Source: CAZJJZ01 sp964546505 (GTDB lineage Bacteria > Patescibacteriota > Gracilibacteria > UBA1369). From it: 64,000 nucleotides of DNA. The notes beneath the pieces were generated by a model. It saw only the letters and a list, made by a program, of their open reading frames with translations. It had not been told where the DNA came from and did not search any database. A program made the position numbers and the translations under genes. Positions within the stretch are counted from its first letter, which is position 1. The number at the start of each line of letters is the position of its first letter. The stretch covers positions 39,667 to 103,666 of the forward strand of contig CAZJJZ010000001.1 in assembly GCA_964546505.1 (NCBI GenBank), written 5' to 3'. This document shows, piece after piece, positions 9,069 to 15,668 of this stretch.

Positions 9069-10475
9069 ATGAAAATTCATTTTTGGGGAGCAGCACGCGA
9101 GGTTACCGGTTCAAGGCATTTGATTGAAGTGAATGGTAAGAAAATCCTTTTGGACTGTGGAATGTTTCAGGGACGGCGTAAAGAGGCTGAAGGAAAAAAT
9201 CTGGATTTTGGTTTTAATCCCGCCGAAGTGGATGTGATGATCCTATCTCACGCGCACATTGATCATTCCGGGGCCATTCCCTATCTGGTCAAAAAAGGTT
9301 TCAAAGGGCCGATTTATGCTACTTTTGCCACCCGTGATTTATGTAATTTCATGTTGATGGATTCAGCATTTATTCAGGAAAAAGACGCTGAGTACATGAA
9401 TAGACGCTTTGCCAAACAGGGGATCAAAAAGCAAATCAAACCCTATTATGGTGCTCAAGATGCGCAGAAAGCACTGACCCAATTTTATGGTATCGGTTAT
9501 GAGAAAGCTTTCGTGGTCAGCGATGGTGTAATTTGTTCATTTTATAATGCTGGACACATTCTGGGTTCAGCCATCGTACATTTACTGATTCATGATCATG
9601 CCACCGGTAAGCGTTATCGCATTGCTTTTACGGGCGACTTGGGTCGCAAAAATCTACCTTTATTGCAAGATCCTACGCCATTGCCACCTACGGAGTACTT
9701 GTTGATTGAAAGTACCTATGGCAATCGCTTCCACGAGTCTATCCTGGATGCCGCCGAAAAATTAAAGGACATTGTTACAAAAGTAAGTAGACGTGGAGGG
9801 AAAATCATTATTCCGGCTTTTTCAGTAGAGAGAACTCAGGAAATTATTTATTTGCTGCACACACTTTGGCAAAAACAAGTCATTCCTGACTTACCAATAT
9901 TTGTCGATAGCCCCCTCTCCGTGAATATTACCGATGTTTTCATGAATCACCCGGAATGTTATGATGAGCATGTTTATCAGGAATTCATCAAAGACCGTCT
10001 CAATCCCTTCGGTTTTGGACGCTTACAATATACGCATAGTGTTGAGGAGTCTAAAGCACTTAATCAACTAAACGGACCGGCAATTATCATTTCCTCTTCC
10101 GGCATGTGTGAAAACGGTCGCATCTTGCATCATCTAAAAAACAACATCGAAGACAATCGAAATTGCATTCTGATTATTGGCTATATGGCACAAGATACTC
10201 TGGGGCGCAAAATTTTGGAAAAACAACCATATGTCAAAATCTTTGACCAACAATATCAATTGAATTGTGACGTGGAAGTCTTGAATGCTTTTTCCGGGCA
10301 TGCCGATCGAAGCGATTTGCTGGACTATATCAGTCAAGTCCAGGATCTCAAAAAAGTGTTTTTGGTACACGGTGAAGAATCACAAAGCTTGGCCTTGCAA
10401 GGATTTCTAGGGGAAATCGGCATCAAGGACGTTGTAGTGCCTGCTCGTGGAGAAACTATCAGCATCGAGGAGTAG
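9069..10475 (+). CDS. MBL-fold beta-CASP RNase (YSH1/CPSF73-like)
   Basis: A 468-residue metallo-beta-lactamase-fold nuclease of the RMM/beta-CASP type, which processes RNA in the cytoplasm. Zinc ligands are visible as HAHIDH at residues 61-66, the later GHILGSA, and TGDLG. The beta-CASP insert follows (IIIPAFSVERTQE, then SSSGMCENGR). The C-terminal KH-type extension of RNase J is missing, so this is the short YSH1-like class. It has its own extended -10 promoter and ends 83 bp before thyA. An A/T-rich 9-bp inverted repeat (10503-10530) separates it from thyA. Confidence 0.93.
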   Translation: MKIHFWGAAREVTGSRHLIEVNGKKILLDCGMFQGRRKEAEGKNLDFGFNPAEVDVMILSHAHIDHSGAIPYLVKKGFKGPIYATFATRDLCNFMLMDSAFIQEKDAEYMNRRFAKQGIKKQIKPYYGAQDAQKALTQFYGIGYEKAFVVSDGVICSFYNAGHILGSAIVHLLIHDHATGKRYRIAFTGDLGRKNLPLLQDPTPLPPTEYLLIESTYGNRFHESILDAAEKLKDIVTKVSRRGGKIIIPAFSVERTQEIIYLLHTLWQKQVIPDLPIFVDSPLSVNITDVFMNHPECYDEHVYQEFIKDRLNPFGFGRLQYTHSVEESKALNQLNGPAIIISSSGMCENGRILHHLKNNIEDNRNCILIIGYMAQDTLGRKILEKQPYVKIFDQQYQLNCDVEVLNAFSGHADRSDLLDYISQVQDLKKVFLVHGEESQSLALQGFLGEIGIKDVVVPARGETISIEE

Positions 10476-10502
10476 GAGAGTGTCAAGTGCTTTGCGTGAT
10501 TT

Positions 10503-10530
10503 TAACTTTTTTCTTTTCAGGAAAAAGTTA
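10503..10530. repeat. Inverted repeat between the nuclease gene and thyA
   Basis: TAACTTTTT (10503-10511) and AAAAAGTTA (10522-10530) flank a 10-nt loop. It is not followed by a U tract, so it is not a typical terminator; an operator or weak attenuator is possible. Confidence 0.35.
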
Positions 10531-10557
10531 CTATTCATGTACCTTTAAAATTTTCCT

Positions 10558-11487
10558 ATGGCTCTTCAAGAGATTTCTCAAAAACTCTCTGCTGCAGAGG
10601 TGGCAGAGAAACTTTCCAGTATCCGTCGAGAGCATCAACTATTGCTCTTGAACCCTGACCAGAATCCGGTCGACAGAGCGTATTTGAGTTTAATCAAAGA
10701 GATTATCGAAGAGGGTGAATACAAGACTGACCGGACCGGTGTGGGAACCATTTCTTTGTTCGGCGCGCAAAGAAAATATGACTTAAGGGCGGGTTTTCCG
10801 ATGCTGACTACCAAAAAAGTATTATTTAGTGGTATTTTGCGCGAATTAATCTGGTTTTTGAAAGGCTCCACCAATATCAATGATGATTTAACTCAACATA
10901 CTCCGATCTGGGATAACTGGGCTGATCCAAACGGAGAATTAGGACCCATTTACGGCTACCAATGGCGAAAATGGGAAAAATTCAAATTCGATCCCACTAC
11001 GCAGACTTATCAAAAAACTCATGTAGATCAGTTTCAACAGCTAGTAGATCGCATCAGGACAAATCCGGATTGTCGTAGATTAATTGTCTCTGCCTGGAAT
11101 GTGGGGGATATACCTGAAATGAAGTTGCCGCCTTGTCATTTATTATTTCAGTTTTATGTGGTCAATGGACGCTTAGACATGCAAATGTATCAACGCAGTG
11201 CTGATATGGCTCTGGGAGTACCGTTTAACATTGCTTCTTATGCTACCTTACTGCAGATGGTGGCCCAGGAAGTAGATTTACAGCCAGGCATATTTACTCA
11301 TACACTTGGGGATGCGCATATTTATGTAAATCATTTGGATGGCTTGATTGAACAAATGCGACGCAACAGTTTCCCTTTACCGCAACTTCAGATTGCCAAG
11401 AAGTCCATTTATGATTTACAATTCGAAGACTTCCGACTAGAAAATTATCAACATCATCCATTTATTAAATTTGAAGTAGCAGTATGA
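10558..11487 (+). CDS. thyA: Thymidylate synthase (ThyA type)
   Basis: Makes dTMP from dUMP using methylene-THF and releases dihydrofolate. At 309 residues it has a ~35-residue helical N-terminal extension before the typical start of the fold ([14 protein letters not shown]). The catalytic Cys is C193 in [12 protein letters not shown]. The phosphate-binding RR ([10 protein letters not shown]) and the [14 protein letters not shown] and HTLGDAHIY segments are intact. The stop overlaps the folA start (ATGA), so synthase and reductase are translationally coupled, the classical thyA-folA arrangement that recycles the dihydrofolate made here. Confidence 0.97.
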   Translation: MALQEISQKLSAAEVAEKLSSIRREHQLLLLNPDQNPVDRAYLSLIKEIIEEGEYKTDRTGVGTISLFGAQRKYDLRAGFPMLTTKKVLFSGILRELIWFLKGSTNINDDLTQHTPIWDNWADPNGELGPIYGYQWRKWEKFKFDPTTQTYQKTHVDQFQQLVDRIRTNPDCRRLIVSAWNVGDIPEMKLPPCHLLFQFYVVNGRLDMQMYQRSADMALGVPFNIASYATLLQMVAQEVDLQPGIFTHTLGDAHIYVNHLDGLIEQMRRNSFPLPQLQIAKKSIYDLQFEDFRLENYQHHPFIKFEVAV

Positions 11488-12176
11488 AACCATTCTCAAT
11501 TATCGTCGCCTTAGATCAAAAAAACGGTATCGGCAAAGCCGGAGCATTGCCTTGGCAAATACCAGCAGATTTAAAATACTTTGCCCAGACCACCAGTCAA
11601 ACTGAGGATCAAGGAAAGCAAAACGCCATTATCATGGGCAGAAAAACCTGGGACTCCCTCCCTTCGGACAAAAAGCCCTTACAAAACCGTATCAATGTTG
11701 TGCTTAGCCGCAATCCGAATCTGGAACTACCCGCTGGAGTTTTGCAGTTTGGCGGGTTGAACGAGGCTTTGCTGGCATTACATACTAGCCCTAGAGTAGA
11801 GCAGGCTTTTGTGATTGGTGGTGCAAGTTTGTATCAGGAGGCTGTCCTGCACGAGATGTTGGATAAAATCTACATCACCAAAATAGAAAACTCTTTTGAA
11901 TGTGATGTTTTTTTCCCAGACCGCATCCCGGGCAGTTTTGAAATTGTAGCTGCCACAGATCTGCTAACGGACAATGGTCATGAATATGCAAATTATGTAC
12001 TGTCCAAGGATCAATTCGATGAAATGGCTGGTTGCTGTGGTGGAGGTTGCTGTGGTGAAGATAAAACCTCAGCATCTTGCGGCGGTGGCGCCTGTGGCTC
12101 TGGCCAATGCGAAAACCATTCCACAGCCAAAGAAGAGGCAGGAGGTTGCTGTGGAGGACATGGTCATCAGCATTGA
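11484..12176 (+). CDS. folA: Dihydrofolate reductase with a Cys/His-rich metal-binding-like tail
   Basis: Residues 1 to ~180 are an ordinary [27 protein letters not shown] (substrate acid D), [18 protein letters not shown] and [10 protein letters not shown]. It reduces dihydrofolate to tetrahydrofolate with NADPH. After [11 protein letters not shown] the protein continues for about 50 residues that are almost only Gly, Cys, His and small polar residues. I count nine Cys (three CC pairs) and four His, ending GHGHQH. This is not part of any DHFR fold I know. It resembles metal-binding tails such as those of SlyD. The frame runs straight through with no shift, and codon use matches the DHFR part. 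Confidence 0.95.
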   Translation: MKPFSIIVALDQKNGIGKAGALPWQIPADLKYFAQTTSQTEDQGKQNAIIMGRKTWDSLPSDKKPLQNRINVVLSRNPNLELPAGVLQFGGLNEALLALHTSPRVEQAFVIGGASLYQEAVLHEMLDKIYITKIENSFECDVFFPDRIPGSFEIVAATDLLTDNGHEYANYVLSKDQFDEMAGCCGGGCCGEDKTSASCGGGACGSGQCENHSTAKEEAGGCCGGHGHQH

Positions 12177-12186
12177 TAGGCGAACT

Positions 12187-13335
12187 TTAAATCTTCCGAT
12201 AAATATCCTCTAATCCCTGCTGAATGTTGTAATCTTGCATCTCCTTTGCCAAGGTGATTAATTTTTGAATGACAGTTTTTTTGGTGCGGTATTGATCCAA
12301 AGAATTAAATCCGGAAATTTGTGGTAAATAATGATTATACTCTTGAGCAGCAATATATTTCCGCAACTCCTGATCACCGCTTTTGCTCTGCCAAAAGCGT
12401 GCTTTGGCGAAGTTTTTGTTTTCAACCTCTGTCAGGACCGCATTATGCCAAACAGTTTGTAAAGCTTCCCTGTCACCAGAGAATTCCAGAAAAAACTCAG
12501 CATTGTCATAATCCTTGGCCTGTAAATACTCAATCCCGACATTATGGTAAGCGACTGATAAATTTTTGCTGACCAAATCACGGTGACTAGAAATCTGATT
12601 GGCTAGTTTGGCGCCTCTTAAGAACTCTTTTGCCGGTATCTTATTTTGTTTATCTCTAAAATCTGACACGTCCAATAAATTGGTGGTTAACAGTTCTACT
12701 ATCGGCAAAATGTCACCCTCCGAATATCTTTGAAAAGTGCCATTTGTAGCTTCAATGTCGATGCCCGTAAAATTCAAGCATACATGTCCAGTTGGTAATC
12801 TGATTTGCAAGTCGGTGATCGGAAAGTATAAAGAATAAAGGAACACATACCAAGTCACCACTTGATTACAGTCACCAATCATTCTTTTGCCATCTAGTAG
12901 CATTTTACTGAAAGAGGCCCCTTCTAAATATTGATAGCGGCCTGGCTCACTCATAAAGGAAATGATTTTGGCCAATAAGACCAGTTTTTTCCAGTTCTCT
13001 GGTCCCAAATCTTCCTCGTTGCGTTCGATGATTTCTGCCAATCGCTCTTCATTTATCTGCTTTTCTGTTACATATTCTTTAAATTCTTTGCCAATTGCCG
13101 CAGCATTGGCGTAAACCTTGCGACGATTACCTTTGCGCAGATTGCGATAACCTTTAAAGCATTTTTCTATCCATAGGTTTAGAACTACCAAGTTTTCTTG
13201 CATCAAATTGAGTAGGTGCTTTTGTAGACTGAAATGACCATAAAAGGAAAGCCAACTGAGTATCCAATCAGCTTTCCTTTCCAGCTTATCAACATACTTG
13301 GAAAAGGGGTTCAAAATGGGTTTAAATTTAGCCAT
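12187..13335 (-). CDS. Transglutaminase-like protein with C-terminal helical repeats
   Basis: A 382-residue cytoplasmic protein (start at ATG 13335, MAKFKPILNP; the longer frame overlaps the upstream gene). The centre has a transglutaminase/SirB1-like triad: C156 in GDCNQVV, H184 in GHVCLNF, and an acidic residue in IDIEATNGT (D193/E195). C-terminal residues ~255-370 look like TPR helices (AYHNVGIEYLQAKDYDNAE). Such SirB1-type proteins are often not cross-linkers; peptidase or purely structural roles are known. It starts 2 nt after the holin-like gene stop, forming a two-gene operon. It converges with folA with 10 bp between stops. Confidence 0.68.
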   Translation of the reverse strand: MAKFKPILNPFSKYVDKLERKADWILSWLSFYGHFSLQKHLLNLMQENLVVLNLWIEKCFKGYRNLRKGNRRKVYANAAAIGKEFKEYVTEKQINEERLAEIIERNEEDLGPENWKKLVLLAKIISFMSEPGRYQYLEGASFSKMLLDGKRMIGDCNQVVTWYVFLYSLYFPITDLQIRLPTGHVCLNFTGIDIEATNGTFQRYSEGDILPIVELLTTNLLDVSDFRDKQNKIPAKEFLRGAKLANQISSHRDLVSKNLSVAYHNVGIEYLQAKDYDNAEFFLEFSGDREALQTVWHNAVLTEVENKNFAKARFWQSKSGDQELRKYIAAQEYNHYLPQISGFNSLDQYRTKKTVIQKLITLAKEMQDYNIQQGLEDIYRKI

Positions 13336-13336
13336 C

Positions 13337-13690
13337 TTAGTCTTCTCTACTGATACGATTCCAGATACTGCCAATTATTCCGTAAACTATTGATAGCAAT
13401 AAGCTGAATAATAGTGCCCACCAAAAGTTTTCCACGAAAAAAGAATCTACGAAATAATCTGTAACCATCACCATAATGGCATTGATCACAAAGGAAAATA
13501 AACCCAAAGTCAAAACTGTGATTGGCAAGGCTAAGGCAGATAGTATCGGTTTAACAAATGCATTGAGTAAACCAAGTACTAATGCCACGATCAAAGCTCC
13601 CCAAAAACCAGTCACGGCAATACCGGGCAGCAGATAGGCGGCTGCTAGTACGGCCAGGGCATAAAGTATCCAGGTAACAATTAGTCTCAT
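13337..13690 (-). CDS. Phage holin family IV (PF04020-type) membrane protein
   Basis: A 117-residue protein with four transmembrane helices. The hallmark is the segment LVLGLLNAFVKPIL followed by LPITVLTLGLFSFVINA, typical of the chromosomal holin-superfamily-IV proteins found in many bacteria. These are usually housekeeping membrane proteins of unknown function, not lysis genes. No endolysin or prophage genes are nearby. It is the first gene of a pair with the transglutaminase-like gene. Confidence 0.85.
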   Translation of the reverse strand: MRLIVTWILYALAVLAAAYLLPGIAVTGFWGALIVALVLGLLNAFVKPILSALALPITVLTLGLFSFVINAIMVMVTDYFVDSFFVENFWWALLFSLLLSIVYGIIGSIWNRISRED

Positions 13691-13738
13691 AAAATAGTTT
13701 TATGAAATAAATTCCGGTGACTAATGTAGAATACTACA

Positions 13739-13767
13739 AAAAAGCGGCGTCTCTAAGTTATACCGCT
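13739..13767 (-). terminator. Weak intrinsic terminator after the 213-residue unknown
   Basis: Read leftward, AAGCGG and CCGCTT enclose a 15-nt loop and are followed by TTTTTTG. The 5' arm overlaps the last codons of the gene. The stem is short, so this is moderate evidence. Confidence 0.45.
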
Positions 13768-14399
13768 TGACTAAAATTTCTGCTTAGATGTTCCTTTAAG
13801 TTTCTAATCCAAGTATAGTCTGCTTCTTTACCATTGATACTGATCAGGAAATCAGCAGCTTCTCCTTGGAAACGAAAAATTACCACTGCATCGGAATAAT
13901 ATTGTCTAATGAACTTTCGAATAGACTCTTTTATGTCGGGTGTGAATTGCAGTGCATGCTGGAAAATGATCTCTGTAAAGCCACCGGTGTCACGTAAAAA
14001 AGTTAGCGTTGTTTTAATTAGCTTGATTTGCTCAGTTGCTAAAATTTTCAGTAGTATTTCAGGCTTTATACTCTGGCTGGGTTGGTTGATAGTTTGCTCA
14101 TCACCATCGATCAATGTGACAAAGTCTTCCATCAAATAACTTCGTGTAGCAGCTATTAACTCATTGTGAGTTAATATCAATTGTTGGTCATCATTTTTAA
14201 GCGTATAAATGAGCTCTCTCAAGTCCTGCAAAAAATTCTTCTCATCTACACTAAGTAAATATTCTTTAATTTTAGCAGGTAAATAAACCTGGTCTAAAAC
14301 CGACAATTTATCGGTGATGCTTAAATGAAATAAAGCCTTCTCTATTAACAATGCTCTAATGATCTCCTCTAAAATGCTTTCCAGTAAGTATTTTATCAT
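13758..14399 (-). CDS. Unknown protein, helical
   Basis: I do not recognise this gene. The likely start is ATG 14399 (MIKYLLESILEEIIRALLIEK), giving 213 residues; upstream ATGs at 14429 and further would add unconserved sequence. It is mostly alpha-helical by eye, with alternating hydrophobic and charged residues, and no membrane segment. The C-terminal ~60 residues (about residues 155-213) could form an alpha/beta unit. The layout recalls subunit-delta-like or V-type stator proteins only superficially, and I make no functional call. It is followed by the RNA region on the opposite strand. Confidence 0.6.
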   Translation of the reverse strand: MIKYLLESILEEIIRALLIEKALFHLSITDKLSVLDQVYLPAKIKEYLLSVDEKNFLQDLRELIYTLKNDDQQLILTHNELIAATRSYLMEDFVTLIDGDEQTINQPSQSIKPEILLKILATEQIKLIKTTLTFLRDTGGFTEIIFQHALQFTPDIKESIRKFIRQYYSDAVVIFRFQGEAADFLISINGKEADYTWIRNLKEHLSRNFSQAV

Positions 14400-14535
14400 C
14401 TTATTTTTGAGATTGTTTACAGAGTGCATCGAGAAGATGGCAAAGTCAAGCATAAATTGACAAATGATTAAAATCATTTATTCAAAATCAAATCTGAATT
14501 AAAAAACATCTCCAAGTTAAGTCTACACCAGAAAT

Positions 14536-14563
14536 TTGCAAAATAAATTTTGTTTGATATGAT
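14536..14563 (+). promoter_or_regulatory. Promoter for the putative structured RNA
   Basis: TTGCAA (14536-14541) and TATGAT (14558-14563) are spaced by 16 nt. A start site near 14570 would give a transcript ending at the terminator at 15180. No protein gene follows on this strand. Confidence 0.5.
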
Positions 14564-14569
14564 GTTATG

Positions 14570-15180
14570 AAATTCAGAGTTAAGGAAAGCGAAAGAGATT
14601 TCTTCAACTAAGAATTTCAACAAAAACAAAAAAGTACTGAGCGCTCAATACTACACTTGCTCCTTAAAAATCAAAAACAAATACGCAGAGAAGGAATGGG
14701 GTCGAATGGTTGCCCAAAATAACTGTTCGAATCTCTTCCTCCAAACATCACTATCAAGTCGGTCTTTGCTTGGTGTAGTCACCAGGCTCGCCGCTAAAAC
14801 ATATAGCTTTAGGGAAGATAGATTGAGCTCATAGCCTCAACAGTTTACAAGCCAACGCCCTAGAACTTTCGACCTCGCTCCTTCTTTGCTTGGCAATGGG
14901 TTACTTTCGCGACCAGAATTTAACCCGCTCCTCAAGTTAGCTGGTGTTGGTTTCCATAATTGACTCTATGAGTCTCCCAACACACTCAACAGCTGGTCCG
15001 TGGCAGGACTGGAAACAACAAGCCAAAGCCCAGCAGAGCAAAAAGGATAGGTCAGTCCAATCAAATCTCAAGCGCTTCTAGCGCGAAAACAAAAACAAAA
15101 TACCTTGAGCATTCACCCACTAAAATTGAATACTCATAAGGCCAGAGATTTGAAACCCGGTAGCAATACCGGGTTTTTTT
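14570..15180 (+). ncRNA. Putative ~610-nt structured non-coding RNA
   Basis: Between the 213-residue unknown and the next leftward gene lie about 700 bases with no plausible coding frame. The forward strand has a promoter, a perfect terminator, and many local stems: 14769-14786 (TTGGTG/CACCAG), 14823-14840 (TTGAG/CTCAA), 14898-14925 (GGGTTA/TAACCC), about 14944-14982 (GTGTTGG/CCAACAC enclosing GACTC/GAGTC), a GGACTG/CAGTCC stem around 15005-15059, and GCGCT/AGCGC near 15072-15084. An outer pair CTCAAG/CTTGAG encloses the last one. Stems are linked by A-rich single-stranded stretches such as CAAAAACAAA that recur three times. I looked for tmRNA (tRNA-like end), RNase P (GAGGAAAGTCC) and SRP motifs and found none. 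A class I cannot name, or a diverged tmRNA or RNase P RNA, remains possible. Confidence 0.55.
15156..15180 (+). terminator. Strong intrinsic terminator of the putative RNA
   Basis: CCCGGTA and TACCGGG form a perfect 7-bp stem closed by a GCAA tetraloop, followed by seven to eight T on the forward strand. On the reverse strand the stem is followed only by TTTCAAA, so the direction is rightward. It abuts the stop of the leftward gene at 15180. Confidence 0.85.
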
Positions 15181-15668
15181 TATGTCGCTGAGGAGTCAAT
15201 CAGTTGTTGTATTCGCCAAAAAATTTCAAACTGATCTCGAATATAGATGATTTGCTCATTGATGATTGGCGAGAAATAGTTGAAAGCTAAAACCCGGTTT
15301 TTGGTTATACTATTGATCAAACGCACTTCGTCGATTTCAGAAATCAATATCCTTTTCCGCCAGCCGTTTTCCTGTATGAAAGAAAAACTGAACCATTCTT
15401 CGTCATCAACGTTCACAAAACCGGCCTGATGAAAATTTCTCAGTTTCTGGAATTCACCATTTTGACTCTCTATGCTGTTTACAAATCGTTGCGCCTGTTT
15501 TTCAATACTGGCCTTTTCTTTAGGAGAGTGAAAATCCAGCACTATTTCGGTGTCCATTCTAGCTATCTCCTCTAACAAGGCGTTTTCCTGCCAAAAACGC
15601 ATTGATCCGTCATTAACTCCGATATCATTCGGCAGTGGGGGATAATGATTGTTATACGAATTATGCAT
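15180..15668 (-). CDS. Unknown soluble protein after valS
   Basis: A 162-residue protein I do not recognise. Its ATG overlaps the valS stop by one base (TAATG), so translation is probably coupled. The first ~35 residues are rich in Asn/Pro/Tyr and likely unstructured. The rest suggests one compact alpha/beta domain (VNVDDEEWFSFSFIQ, ILISEIDEVRLINSI), loosely PH-like. The coupling to valS does not by itself imply a role in translation. Confidence 0.6.
   Translation of the reverse strand: MHNSYNNHYPPLPNDIGVNDGSMRFWQENALLEEIARMDTEIVLDFHSPKEKASIEKQAQRFVNSIESQNGEFQKLRNFHQAGFVNVDDEEWFSFSFIQENGWRKRILISEIDEVRLINSITKNRVLAFNYFSPIINEQIIYIRDQFEIFWRIQQLIDSSAT

Noticed and set aside
13337..13690. Prophage remnant suggested by a holin-family protein.
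   Set aside because: Holin superfamily IV proteins are common chromosomal membrane proteins; no integrase, endolysin or structural phage gene is near.
14567..14611. A 14-codon frame (MKFRVKESERDFFN) at the start of the putative RNA.
   Set aside because: It begins at or before the inferred transcription start and has no ribosome-binding signal; recorded only as a possibility.
14700..14850. Possible tmRNA: a frame GCT AAA ACA TAT AGC TTT resembles a tag sequence and a TTCGAATC recalls a T loop.
   Set aside because: The tag would not end in Ala-Ala, there is no tRNA-like 3' end with CCA, and the required acceptor pairing is absent on both strands.
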